A stretch of 64,000 bases of DNA from Ga0077536 sp943370145 (GTDB lineage Bacteria; Pseudomonadota; Gammaproteobacteria; Ga0077536): positions 1 through 64,000 of the forward strand of contig CALRPY020000015.1 of assembly GCA_943370145.1 (NCBI GenBank), read 5' to 3'. Positions within the stretch are counted from its first letter, which is position 1; the number at the start of each line of letters is the position of its first letter. Positions 16,646-25,795 of the stretch are shown in pieces. Below the pieces are notes generated by a model. It was not told the origin of the DNA. It worked only from the letters and a program-made list of their open reading frames with translations, and ran no database searches. The position numbers and the translations under genes are program-made.

Positions 16646-18736
16646 TCAAAGCCGGTCCGGCCTCGCCGGCAGCGCGGCATTCACCGCGCCCAGCAGGCGT
16701 TCGTGGTCGACCGGTTTGCGCAGGAAGGCACGGATTCCGCACGCCAGCGCCGTCGCTTCATCGATCGCGGTGCTGTGGCCGGTGATCAACAGGACCGGCA
16801 GGTCCGGGCGCAGGTTCATCGCCGCCTTTGCCAGCTGGTGGCCGGTGAGGCGCGGCATCGTCTGGTCGGTGAGGAGGACATCGATCGCGCCAGGGTCCCG
16901 TTCGAGGCGCGCAAGTGCCGCGGTGGGATCCGTCTCGAAACTCGCATCGAAGCCGGCGAGCTCGAGCATTTCCGTGGTGCATTCCGCGACGGCCGGTTCG
17001 TCGTCGACAACCAGCACGCGCGCCGGCCAGGCGGCGACGGTCCAGGCGGTGTCTGGCGCGGGCGCGCCGGGGTCCGCGGCGCGCTGCACGACAGGCGCCT
17101 CGATTTCCGGCAGCGCGACGGTGAACGTGCTGCCCCGGCCAGGGGCGCTCAACAGGCCGATGTGGCCGCCTAGCCGGTGGACGATGCCGTGCACCATCGC
17201 GAGCCCCATGCCGCTGCCCTCGTGCGCGGATTTCGTCGTGTAGAACGGTTCGAAGATGCGCTCCTGCGCGGGCGCGGCGATGCCGGCGCCGTCGTCGCTG
17301 ACCGACAGCACCACGAAATCGCCCTCGAATTCGTGCAGACAGGACGCACAGTCCGCGCTGTCGAAGTGCTGCCGGCGCGCCGCGATGGTGAGATGGCCGA
17401 CATCCCCCATCGCATCGCGCGCATTGATGCAGAGGTTCAGCAGCACCTGCTGCAGCTGCACGCGGTTCGCCATCACGGGTGGCAGGCCGGGCGCGATATC
17501 GACGCTGATGCCGATACTGCTGGCGACGCTGGGCCGCAGCAGCTTCATCAGTTCGTCGACCAGCGGCGGGATCTCGACCTCGACAATTTCGACATGCTCG
17601 CCGCGACTGAACGCGAGCATCTGGGCGACGAGATCGCGCGCGCGTTCGCCGGCGCCGATCACTTCGCCGAGATAGTCGCTGAACTTCGGCGGATTGGCGC
17701 CACCGTAGCGCTGCAGTGCCAGCCGCGAATAACCCAGCACGCTCGCCAGCATGTTGTTGAAGTCGTGCGCGATGCCGCCGGTGAGCAAGCCGATGGACTC
17801 CATCTTCTGCGCCTGCGCCAGTTGCCGCTGCAGGCGCTCGCGTTCGGCTTCGGCATGGTGGCGGGCGGTGATGTCGGTCGCGATGCCGTACCACGCCGTG
17901 ACCCGGCCGTGCGCGTCGAACACCGCGCGTCCGCGCGACTCGATCCAGCGGTAGTCGCCGCCCGCCGCGCGCAGCCGGTAATCGACGCTGAAGGTCTCGC
18001 GCCAGCCGGTGCGCGCCACGTCCTCGAAGCGCGTGCGCACGGTGTCCACGTCGTCGGGATGGATTGCGGCGAGCAGCGCGGCGCCGGTCGGGACGGCCAG
18101 GGGGACCGCAGTGCCGTCGCCGCGCACGCTGCGGATCTCGTCGGTTGCGACATCCCACTGCCAGAGCGTCATGCGCGCCGCGGACAGGGCGACGTCGACG
18201 AGCGACAGGGCCGCATCGAAGCGGCCCTGCGCACCGGGCTCGTCGACCTGCCGGCGACGGAACACGCAACACAGTTGCCCGGGTGCGCCGCCGTCCAGCA
18301 CGGCGATGTCGCAGGTGAGGACGAAGCGCTCGTCGTCGCACCGCAGTTCGGCACGCTGTGGCTGGCCGGTCCTGCGGATCGCCGCCAGCAGCGCCGCGAT
18401 CGACTCCACCTGCGGCACGGGCCACAGCAGGCTGAAGGCCGCGCCAATGGGCGTCGGCTCGATGGCGCCGGCGACGGCCCACGGTGTCAGCACGCTGGTC
18501 GCGACGACGACGCCCCTGGCATCGACGAGCAGCATGAAGTCCTCGGCCGCGCGGGCCAGCGCCAGCAGTGCGCTGGCGGGCGCATGCTGCACGGTTCGAT
18601 GGGCTGCGGATATCGGGTGTTCTTTCACGGACGCAGTGGCGGGTAAAGTGGCGGCTGAGCGGGAATTCGCGGCGCCGCCGGATGGTGCGGGCGTGTTTCC
18701 CTGATCGGCAAGGGAGTCTTTCCCCAAGCATGTCAT
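16646..18736 (-). CDS. Hybrid sensor histidine kinase with PAS and C-terminal receiver
   Basis: A 696-residue protein. An N-terminal PAS-like region (about 60-165) is followed by a PAS_3 domain (about 185-290, ending WYGIATDITARHHAE), a HisKA domain with LTGGIAHDFNNML (phospho-acceptor about H324), an ATPase domain (NLCINARDAM, SDDGAGI, GSGMGLAMVHGI) and a receiver (about 574-696; VLVVDDEP, phospho-acceptor about D624, KPV). No membrane segment is visible, so it is probably cytoplasmic. The frame is open to 19588 across phoD on the other strand, which is not coding. ATG 18736 is chosen; GTG 18628 is an alternative. No separate response regulator is adjacent. Confidence 0.9.
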   Translation of the reverse strand: MTCLGKDSLADQGNTPAPSGGAANSRSAATLPATASVKEHPISAAHRTVQHAPASALLALARAAEDFMLLVDARGVVVATSVLTPWAVAGAIEPTPIGAAFSLLWPVPQVESIAALLAAIRRTGQPQRAELRCDDERFVLTCDIAVLDGGAPGQLCCVFRRRQVDEPGAQGRFDAALSLVDVALSAARMTLWQWDVATDEIRSVRGDGTAVPLAVPTGAALLAAIHPDDVDTVRTRFEDVARTGWRETFSVDYRLRAAGGDYRWIESRGRAVFDAHGRVTAWYGIATDITARHHAEAERERLQRQLAQAQKMESIGLLTGGIAHDFNNMLASVLGYSRLALQRYGGANPPKFSDYLGEVIGAGERARDLVAQMLAFSRGEHVEIVEVEIPPLVDELMKLLRPSVASSIGISVDIAPGLPPVMANRVQLQQVLLNLCINARDAMGDVGHLTIAARRQHFDSADCASCLHEFEGDFVVLSVSDDGAGIAAPAQERIFEPFYTTKSAHEGSGMGLAMVHGIVHRLGGHIGLLSAPGRGSTFTVALPEIEAPVVQRAADPGAPAPDTAWTVAAWPARVLVVDDEPAVAECTTEMLELAGFDASFETDPTAALARLERDPGAIDVLLTDQTMPRLTGHQLAKAAMNLRPDLPVLLITGHSTAIDEATALACGIRAFLRKPVDHERLLGAVNAALPARPDRL

Positions 18737-18790
18737 CCCAGGCACGCAGCATCCCGAAACTGCAACTGAATTCTCCAAAGGCAGCGCACG

Positions 18791-20329
18791 ATGACGAACC
18801 GACGAGACTTCCTGCACGGTCTCCTGCTGGGCGGCGCCGCCCTGGCCAGCACCAGGCTGTGGGCCGCGCCCCGCTTTGCCAACTACCCGTTCACGCTGGG
18901 CGTCGCGTCCGGGTATCCATCGCCCGACGGCATCGCTCTGTGGACGCGGCTCGCGCCGGACCCGCTCGCGCCCGGCGGTGGACTGGACCCTCTGACGTAC
19001 CGGGTGCGCTGGGAAATCGCGGACGATGCGGCCTTCAGTCGCATCGTCGACCAAGGCATCGCCTTTGCCACGCCCGAGTGGGCGCACGCGGTCCATGTCG
19101 AAACCACCCGGCTCGCGCCGGCACGGGGCTACTGGTACCGCTTCCACGCCGGCGACGCGACGAGTCCGGTCGGTCGCTTCCGCACGGCGCCGTCCCTCGT
19201 GGCGGAGCACGGGCAGCTGCGCTTCGCGTTTGCGTCCTGCCAGCAGTACGAGCAGGGCTACTACGCCGCCTATCGGCACATGCTCGCCGATGACCTCGAT
19301 CTCGTCGTGCACCTCGGCGACTACATCTACGAGAGTTCCTGGGGCGAGCACCACGTGCGGCGCCATGAAGGGCCCGAGCCCGTGACGCTCGAGCAATATC
19401 GCGCGCGCCATGCGTGCTACCGCCTGGACCCCGATCTGCAGGCGGCGCACGCGGCCTGTGCGTGGCTGTTCACCTGGGACGATCACGAGGTCGAGAACGA
19501 CTATGCCGGCAGCCTGTCGGAGAATCGGGACGACCCGCGCTGGATGCTCGCCCGGCGGGCCGCCGCCTACCGCGCCTATTTCGAACACCTGCCGCTACGT
19601 CGCGCAATGACGCCCCTGGGGCCGGACCTGCGGCTCCACGCCCGCGTGCCCTGGGGCCGCCTCGCCGAGTTCAGCATGCTCGACACGCGTCAGCACCGCT
19701 CGCCGCAGCCCTGCCCGCGCGCGGGCCGCGCCGGCTCGAACATGATCGAGCGCTGTGCGGCGCGCGACGACCCGACCGCGAGCGTGCTCGGCGACACCCA
19801 GGAGCAGTGGCTTGCGGCGGGTCTTGCCGCCAGCCGCGCGCGCTGGAACCTCCTCGGCCAGACAACCCGCATGGCCCAGGCGGACAATCTGGCAGGGCCC
19901 GGCGAGTTGCTCTACTCGGATTCCTGGGACGGTTACCCGGCCGCGCGCCGACGGCTGCTCGACGTGCTCGTGGAGACGCGCGCCGCGAACCCGGTGGTGC
20001 TGGGCGGTGACGTGCACTCCTTCTGGGTCGACGATCTGAAGCCGGATTTCGGGCGCGCGGATGCGCCGGTCGTCGCGTCGGAGTTCGTGACGACGTCGGT
20101 GACCTCGCAGCCACCGCCGGAGGACGCCATCCAGACGGCGGCGAAGGAGGGCGCGCACGTGCGCTTCGCGACGGGACTGCATCGGGGCTACGTGCGCGTG
20201 ATGCTGACGCCCCGGCAACTCACCGCCGACCTGCGCGCGCTCGACGATGCGAAGAACAGGGATGCGACCTGCACGACGCTGTCCACCTGGATCGTGGAAG
20301 ATGGCAGGCCCGGCCCGCAGCGGGCGTGA
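18791..20329 (+). CDS. phoD: PhoD-like alkaline phosphatase, Tat-exported
   Basis: A 512-residue phosphodiesterase/alkaline phosphatase D. The N-terminus NRRDFLHGLLLGG followed by a hydrophobic stretch and LWAAP is a twin-arginine signal peptide. VHLGDYIYE, WDDHEVENDY, WNLLGQTTRMAQ and VVLGGDVHSFW are the metal-binding PhoD signatures. It should act in the periplasm on phosphodiesters or phosphomonoesters using Ca/Fe. It is divergent from the hybrid kinase gene, 54 bp apart, but a Pho box was not recognised in this gap. Confidence 0.93.
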   Translation: MTNRRDFLHGLLLGGAALASTRLWAAPRFANYPFTLGVASGYPSPDGIALWTRLAPDPLAPGGGLDPLTYRVRWEIADDAAFSRIVDQGIAFATPEWAHAVHVETTRLAPARGYWYRFHAGDATSPVGRFRTAPSLVAEHGQLRFAFASCQQYEQGYYAAYRHMLADDLDLVVHLGDYIYESSWGEHHVRRHEGPEPVTLEQYRARHACYRLDPDLQAAHAACAWLFTWDDHEVENDYAGSLSENRDDPRWMLARRAAAYRAYFEHLPLRRAMTPLGPDLRLHARVPWGRLAEFSMLDTRQHRSPQPCPRAGRAGSNMIERCAARDDPTASVLGDTQEQWLAAGLAASRARWNLLGQTTRMAQADNLAGPGELLYSDSWDGYPAARRRLLDVLVETRAANPVVLGGDVHSFWVDDLKPDFGRADAPVVASEFVTTSVTSQPPPEDAIQTAAKEGAHVRFATGLHRGYVRVMLTPRQLTADLRALDDAKNRDATCTTLSTWIVEDGRPGPQRA

Positions 20330-20412
20330 GGAGCTCTCTACGGGAGCGATCGCCCGTGCAAGCGAATGGGTGTGAGGGTGGGCCTCAGTCAGGCACCGTG
20401 CCGACTGGGACG

Positions 20413-20588
20413 CCCCTCACCCGCCGGCTTCGCCGTCGACCTCTCCCGCAAGTGGGAGAGGTGAATATTGATTTGCGAGCGGCAACACCGGTGACTCTTC
20501 GCCTTTCCCGTCCCGGGGGAGGTGAAGCAGCGTGTGAATCCTCGCCTCTCCCGTCCCGGGAGAGGCCGCGCGCAGCGCGGGTGAGGGT
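20413..20588. repeat. BIME-like hairpin repeat cluster C (gene-free 20330-20619)
   Basis: Three copies of the same hairpin family as clusters A and B: 20413-20463 (CCCTCACCCGCC...CCTCTCCCGC...GGGAGAGG), a shortened copy at 20500-20522 and a full inverted copy at 20543-20588 ending GCGGGTGAGGGTC. It lies between the convergent phoD and CoA-transferase genes and may double as a transcription terminator. Confidence 0.8.
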
Positions 20589-20619
20589 CTTTGCAGATTG
20601 GCGCAGCGCCGCTTCCCGG

Positions 20620-21825
20620 CTACCGATCCCCGCTCGCGAGCACCCCGGCGGCGCTCAGTTCCGCGACCTGCGTCGGCGTGTAGCCGAGCAGCTTCTCGAG
20701 CACTGTCGCATTGTGCTGCCCCAGCAGCGGTGCGGTCAGCTCGGGCAGTGAAGGCTGCGCGGAGAAGCGCAGCGGGAAGCCGGGGATGCTCAAGCTGCCG
20801 AGCACGGGATCGGCGACGGTGCGCACGGTGCCGCGCGCGCGGAAGTAGGGGTGGTCGATGGCTTCCGCCGGTGACAGCACCGGCGCCGATGGCACACGGA
20901 ACCGTTCGAGCCGCGCGAGCACCGCGTCGTTGTCGCTGAAGGTGGCGAGCCAGGCCTCGATGATCGGCGTGAGCTCCTGCTGGTTCTTCGCGCGCGCGGT
21001 GCTGTCGGCGAAGCGCGGGTCGTGCTCCAGCGCCGGTTGTTCCATCGCCTCGCACAGCCCCTTCCACTGCAGCTGCAGCGCCAGGATCACGAGATAGCCG
21101 GTCGGGCCCTTGAACACGCCGAAAGGCGCTACCAGCGGGTGGTTGTTGCCGGCGCGCTTCGGCACGAAGGCGCCGTCGGTCAGCGAGGTGCCCTGGACCG
21201 AGATTTCGTTCATGTGGAACATGCTGTCGATCATCGAGATGTCGAGCCACTGGCCTTCGCCGGTACGTTCGCGGTGAAACAGCGCGTAGCCGATGGCGGA
21301 AAACGCATGCACGCCCGACGAGACGTCGGCAATGCCCATGCCGACCGGCATCGGCGGACCGTCGGCGGCGCCCGTCATGTGCATGATGCCGGCGAAGGCC
21401 TGCGCGACCCAGTCGTAGCCGGTCTTGTGCGACAGCGGACTCTCGCGGCCGTAGGCCGAAATCGAGGCCATCACGAGGCGCGGGTTCAAGGGCTTCAGAT
21501 CCTTGTACGCGAGCCCGCGCTTCTCCATCACGCCCGGACCGAAGTTCTCGACCACGACGTCGACCTTGCCGACCAGCGCCTTGACGATGTCGAGCGCTTC
21601 GGGGCGGCGCAGGTCGATGCACAGGCTGTGCTTGCCGCGGTTCTGCTGCACGAAGTAGCCGCTGCGGCCATCCTTGATCACGGGCAGCAGCCGCGACGGG
21701 TCGCCGCCCGGCGTGGTTTCGACCTTGATGACCTCCGCGCCCATCTCCGCCATCAGGCGCGTGACCGTGGGGCCGGCAAGGTACTGCGTGAAATCGAGCA
21801 CCCGGATGCCGTCGAGTATGTTCAT
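20620..21825 (-). CDS. Class III (CaiB/BaiF/Frc family) CoA-transferase
   Basis: A 401-residue family III CoA-transferase moving CoA between carboxylic acids. Signatures: RVLDFTQYLAGP near the N-terminus, MGAEVIKVE, NRGKHSLCIDL and VENFGPGVMEKRGL. The catalytic aspartate is expected at D167 in PVGMGIADVSSG, as in formyl-CoA transferase. The start ATG 21825 has GGAGCG upstream; the longer frame to 21900 is not needed. It diverges from ppc. Substrate is unknown; the nearby enoyl-CoA hydratase and acyl-CoA genes point to organic acid catabolism. Confidence 0.92.
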   Translation of the reverse strand: MNILDGIRVLDFTQYLAGPTVTRLMAEMGAEVIKVETTPGGDPSRLLPVIKDGRSGYFVQQNRGKHSLCIDLRRPEALDIVKALVGKVDVVVENFGPGVMEKRGLAYKDLKPLNPRLVMASISAYGRESPLSHKTGYDWVAQAFAGIMHMTGAADGPPMPVGMGIADVSSGVHAFSAIGYALFHRERTGEGQWLDISMIDSMFHMNEISVQGTSLTDGAFVPKRAGNNHPLVAPFGVFKGPTGYLVILALQLQWKGLCEAMEQPALEHDPRFADSTARAKNQQELTPIIEAWLATFSDNDAVLARLERFRVPSAPVLSPAEAIDHPYFRARGTVRTVADPVLGSLSIPGFPLRFSAQPSLPELTAPLLGQHNATVLEKLLGYTPTQVAELSAAGVLASGDR

Positions 21826-21951
21826 GCGTTCGCTCCGATGGATGGATTCGCGCCAGGAAAGTGCATGCCGAATCCTGCCCCGCTTCGTGGAAGGGCACAA
21901 CCGGCGCGACGACGGCGGGCGCTGCGAACGTCATTGCGCGGCCCGTTCGCT

Positions 21952-21972
21952 CGACGCATTATTAATGCGTCG
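21952..21972. promoter_or_regulatory. Perfect 21-bp palindrome upstream of ppc
   Basis: CGACGCATTA-T-TAATGCGTCG has 10-bp perfect arms around a single base, ending 20 bp before the ppc start codon and lying in the 167-bp divergent region with the CoA-transferase gene. Symmetry and position fit a repressor operator; alternatively it folds in the ppc leader RNA. No regulator gene is adjacent. Confidence 0.4.
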
Positions 21973-21992
21973 CAGCAATCGAGGTGTATCCA

Positions 21993-24749
21993 ATGGACCT
22001 GCTTGCCCTGTCCGCCCCCGATGACGTCGCCGACGGCCAGTTGCGCAACGATATCCGCACGCTCGGCCGCCTGCTCGGCGACACGCTGCGCGAGCAGGAA
22101 GGCGAGCCGGCCTTCGCGATCATCGAGCAGGTCCGCCAGCTCGCAATCCGCTTCCGGCGCGATGACGACCGCGCCGCGAAGGCGCAGCTCGGCGCGATGC
22201 TCGACGCGCTGGACCGCGACGAGATCCTGATCGTCGTGCGCGCGTTCAGCTTCTTCTCGCTGCTCGCGAACATCGCCGAGGACCAGCACAACAAGCGCCT
22301 GCGTCGCCACGACGACGACCCGCGCGACGACACCACGCTGGCCGCCGCGCTGACGCGCCTGGAAGCGGCCGGCACCGGGCACGAAGCGCTGGCGCGGTTC
22401 CTGTCCACCGCGCTGTTGTCCGCCGTACTGACCGCGCATCCGACGCAGGTCCAGCGCAAGAGCATCCTCGACTGTCAGCTCGAGATTGCGCGCCTGCTCG
22501 CCGAACGCGACCGCATGGCGCTGACGCCGGCCGAACTCGCGGCCAACGAGGAGCAGCTGCGGCGGCAGGTGCTGCTGCTGTGGCATACGCGGATCCTGCG
22601 CACGATGCGGCTCACGGTGCAGGACGAGATCGAGAACGGTCTCGCCTATTACCGCTACACCTTCCTGCGCGAACTGCCGCGCCTGTACGGGGATCTCGAG
22701 GACCTGCTCGACGCGCGCGGCCTCGGCGGCTTGAAGGTCGGCGCCATCTTCAATATCGGCTCCTGGATAGGTGGGGATCGCGACGGCAATCCCTACGTCA
22801 CCGCCGCCGTCACGCGGCACGCCGCGCAGTCGCACTCGGTCGTCGCGCTGCAGTTCTACCTCGACGAGCTGCGCGCGCTGTTCTCGCAGTTCAGCCTGTC
22901 CGAATTCCTGGTGAAGGTGTCACCCGAACTCGCCGCCCTGGCGGCGAACTCCCCCGACACCTCGCCCTACCGCGAGCACGAACCCTACCGCCGCGCCTTC
23001 GCCGCGATCCACGCACGCGTCGCCGCCACCGCGCAGCGCCTCGACGGCCTGGCCGTGGCGGCCGCCGGCGCCGCCGAGCCCTATCCCGACGGCGCGGCAT
23101 TCGCGGCCGATCTCGACGTGGTCATCGATTCGCTGCGGGCCCACGGCGGGCGGCGACTCGCGCGCGGCCGCCTGCGCGAGCTGCGGCGCGCGGTGGACGT
23201 CTTCGGCTTCCATCTCTGTCCGCTCGACCTCCGTCAGCACAGCGGCGCGCACGAGGCGGTGGTCGCGGAACTCTTCGCGCGCGGCGCGGGCCGCGACGGC
23301 TACGCAAGCCTGCCCGAGGATGAGCGCCGGCGCTGGCTGCTCGACGAACTCGCGACCGCGCGCCCGCTGCGCTCGCGCTTCATCGACTACAGCGAGGAGA
23401 CGCGCGACGAACTCGCGATCTTCGACGTCGCCGGCGAGCTGCACGCGCGCTACGGGCGCGCGGTGATCCAGAACTACATCATCTCCAAGACCGACAGCGT
23501 CAGCGACCTGCTGGAAGTGGCGCTGCTGCTGAAGGAGGCCGGCCTGCTGACGCCGGGGCCGCGGCCCTCGTCGCGACTCAACATCATTCCGCTGTTCGAG
23601 ACCATCGACGACCTGCGCGGCTGCGAGCGCATCATGCACGAGCTGCTGTCGCTGCCGGCGTACCGCTCGCTGGTCGCGAGCCGCCAGGACCTGCAGGAAG
23701 TGATGCTCGGCTACTCGGACAGCAACAAGGACGGCGGCTTCCTGACGTCGAACTGGGAGCTGTACAAGGCCGAGCTCGCCCTGACCGCGCTGTTCGCGCG
23801 CCATGGCGTGCGGCTGCGGCTGTTCCACGGCCGCGGCGGGACGGTGGGCCGCGGTGGCGGCCCGAGCCATCTCGCGATCCTCGCCCAGCCGCCCGGTTCG
23901 GTGAACGGCCAGATCCGGCTGACGGAACAGGGCGAGGTCATCGCGAGCAAGTACGCGGACCACGACACCGGGCGTTACAACCTGGAAACCCTGATGGCAG
24001 CGACCCTCGAGGCCTCGCTGCTGCCGCTGCCCGGCGCCGAGCACGCGGATCCGGCCTATGTGGAGATCATGGACGAGCTGAGCGAAAGCGCGTACCGCGC
24101 CTACCGCGCGCTGGTCTACGAGACCGAGGGCTTTTCGACCTTCTTCCGCGAGGCGACGCCGATCAGCGAAATCGCCGAGCTGCACATCGGCAGCCGACCG
24201 ACCTCGCGCAAGCCCTCCGACCGCATCGAGGACCTGCGCGCGATTCCCTGGGTCTTCAGCTGGTCGCTCGCGCGCATCATCCTGCCCGGCTGGTACGGCT
24301 TCGGCAGCGCGGTCGAGGCCTTCACCGCCAGGCACGGCGAGGCCGGCCTCGAACGCCTGCGCCATCTCTACCGCGGCTGGCCCTTCCTGCAGGTGCTGCT
24401 GTCGAACATGGACATGGTGCTCGCCAAGACCGACATGGGTATCGCATCGAGCTATGCGGATCTCGTGCAGGACCCGGCGCTGCGCGAGCGCATCTTCCCG
24501 CGCATCGAGGCCGAATGGCGGCGCAGCTTCGACGCCCTGTGCGCGATCACCGGCCAGCAGCGCCTGCTCGACGGCAACATGCCGCTGGCGCGCGCGATAC
24601 GGCAGCGCTATCCGTATCTCGATCCGCTCAACCACGTGCAGACCACGCTTCTCAAGCGTTTCCGCGCCGGCGCCACGGACACCAAGGTCAAGCAGGGCAT
24701 CCTCATCTCGATCAACGGCATCGCGGCCGGCCTGCGCAACAGCGGCTAG
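21993..24749 (+). CDS. ppc: Phosphoenolpyruvate carboxylase
   Basis: A 918-residue PEP carboxylase forming oxaloacetate from PEP and bicarbonate, the main anaplerotic route here. The catalytic-His motif reads TAHPTQ (residues 147-152, His149), with IGGDRDGNPYV, the glycine loop FHGRGGTVGRGGGP and the C-terminal LRNSG that closes the active site. The final motif is usually RNTG, so Ser replaces Thr. ATG 21993 has GAGGTG upstream. It is transcribed away from the CoA-transferase gene and is followed 220 bp later by an enoyl-CoA hydratase gene. Confidence 0.96.
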   Translation: MDLLALSAPDDVADGQLRNDIRTLGRLLGDTLREQEGEPAFAIIEQVRQLAIRFRRDDDRAAKAQLGAMLDALDRDEILIVVRAFSFFSLLANIAEDQHNKRLRRHDDDPRDDTTLAAALTRLEAAGTGHEALARFLSTALLSAVLTAHPTQVQRKSILDCQLEIARLLAERDRMALTPAELAANEEQLRRQVLLLWHTRILRTMRLTVQDEIENGLAYYRYTFLRELPRLYGDLEDLLDARGLGGLKVGAIFNIGSWIGGDRDGNPYVTAAVTRHAAQSHSVVALQFYLDELRALFSQFSLSEFLVKVSPELAALAANSPDTSPYREHEPYRRAFAAIHARVAATAQRLDGLAVAAAGAAEPYPDGAAFAADLDVVIDSLRAHGGRRLARGRLRELRRAVDVFGFHLCPLDLRQHSGAHEAVVAELFARGAGRDGYASLPEDERRRWLLDELATARPLRSRFIDYSEETRDELAIFDVAGELHARYGRAVIQNYIISKTDSVSDLLEVALLLKEAGLLTPGPRPSSRLNIIPLFETIDDLRGCERIMHELLSLPAYRSLVASRQDLQEVMLGYSDSNKDGGFLTSNWELYKAELALTALFARHGVRLRLFHGRGGTVGRGGGPSHLAILAQPPGSVNGQIRLTEQGEVIASKYADHDTGRYNLETLMAATLEASLLPLPGAEHADPAYVEIMDELSESAYRAYRALVYETEGFSTFFREATPISEIAELHIGSRPTSRKPSDRIEDLRAIPWVFSWSLARIILPGWYGFGSAVEAFTARHGEAGLERLRHLYRGWPFLQVLLSNMDMVLAKTDMGIASSYADLVQDPALRERIFPRIEAEWRRSFDALCAITGQQRLLDGNMPLARAIRQRYPYLDPLNHVQTTLLKRFRAGATDTKVKQGILISINGIAAGLRNSG

Positions 24750-24878
24750 CGTTCGCTGTCGCGATCCGGGGCCGGTGCGGAACGGCGGAAGGCGCCGGGG
24801 CGTATCGAATGCCGATGCGCAAGCACGGACTCACAGGCGTGAGCACGGATGCGGACGACCTTCCGTCGGGCGCTGCGT

Positions 24879-24909
24879 CCCGGGTTGCGCGCAGCCAGAC
24901 CCGGGCTAC
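24879..24909. repeat. Second copy of the CCCGGG-flanked repeat
   Basis: CCCGGGTTGCGCGCAGCC is followed by AGACCCGGGCTAC, resembling the element at 5177-5207. It lies in the 220-bp gap between ppc and the enoyl-CoA hydratase gene; the rest of that gap shows nothing recognisable. Confidence 0.45.
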
Positions 24910-24969
24910 TGGCGGACGCGGCGAATCGGTCATGATGCGGCCATTCAACGAATGCGGAGGAGTACGCCC

Positions 24970-25767
24970 ATGGCCGTCGTCGATTACGAAGTCGCGGACC
25001 ACATCGCGCTGATCACCCTGAACCGCCCCGAGGCGCGCAATGCCCTGAACCCCGAAGTGGCGGTCAGGCTCGCCGAGGCCTGGGAAGCGGTGCGGGACGA
25101 TGACGACGTGCGCGTCGCAATCCTGACCGGCGTCGGCAGCGCGTTCTGCGCGGGCGCGGACCTGGGCCAGCTCATTCCGCTGTATTCAGGCGCACGCAAG
25201 CCGGAGAACGAGTGGGACGAACGCATCGTCGCCGACCGCTACCTCACGCGTCGCGCGCTCCTGCGCGACTTCGATCCGGGCAAGCCGATCATTGCCGCGA
25301 TCAACGGCCACGCGATCGCGGGCGGCATGGAAATCGTGCAGGGCACCGACATCCGCGTGTCGGTGCCGGACGCGAAGTTCGGCGTGCAGGAGGTGAAGTG
25401 GGCGATTTTCCCCGCCGGCGGCTCCACGGTGCGCCTGCCGCACCAGTTGCCGTTCGCCAAGGCGATGGAATTGCTGCTGACCGGCGACCTCGTCAGCGCC
25501 GATGAAGCGCTGCAACTCGGCTTCCTGAATTACGTGACCGCCGATCCGCTGGTGAAGGCGCGCGAGATCGCGGCGAAGATTGCCGCCAACGGCCCCATCG
25601 CCGTGCGCGCCATCCGCCGCTCGGCGCGTGCCTGCCTCGGGCTGCCGGAGGCGGAGGCGCTGAAACTCGAGGTGGAGATCTCGACGCCTGTGTTCCTGAC
25701 TGAAGACGCGAAGGAGGGGCCGCGTGCCTTCATGGAGAAGCGCAAACCGGTGTACCGCGGGCGGTAG
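24970..25767 (+). CDS. Enoyl-CoA hydratase/isomerase family protein
   Basis: A 265-residue crotonase-fold protein. The oxyanion-hole segments are SAFCAGADL (residues 57-65) and INGHAIAGGMEIVQGTD (111-127). The two catalytic glutamates expected for a hydratase appear as E121 (GGMEI) and E141 (FGVQEVKW), so hydration of enoyl-CoA is plausible. Ribosome site GCGGAGGAG precedes ATG 24970; the ORF opening at 24454 overlaps ppc and is spurious. It stands alone between ppc and a repeat element. Substrate not determinable. Confidence 0.9.
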   Translation: MAVVDYEVADHIALITLNRPEARNALNPEVAVRLAEAWEAVRDDDDVRVAILTGVGSAFCAGADLGQLIPLYSGARKPENEWDERIVADRYLTRRALLRDFDPGKPIIAAINGHAIAGGMEIVQGTDIRVSVPDAKFGVQEVKWAIFPAGGSTVRLPHQLPFAKAMELLLTGDLVSADEALQLGFLNYVTADPLVKAREIAAKIAANGPIAVRAIRRSARACLGLPEAEALKLEVEISTPVFLTEDAKEGPRAFMEKRKPVYRGR

Positions 25768-25795
25768 AGGATCTTCGCCGCTCCCGTCGCGGGCT

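Noticed and set aside
18737..19588. N-terminal extension of the hybrid kinase frame through the phoD region
   Set aside because: PhoD has an intact Tat signal and metal motifs on the plus strand; the extension shows no domain and would put the kinase start inside phoD.
22920..24635. 571-codon minus-strand frame inside ppc
   Set aside because: Completely antisense to a canonical PEP carboxylase.
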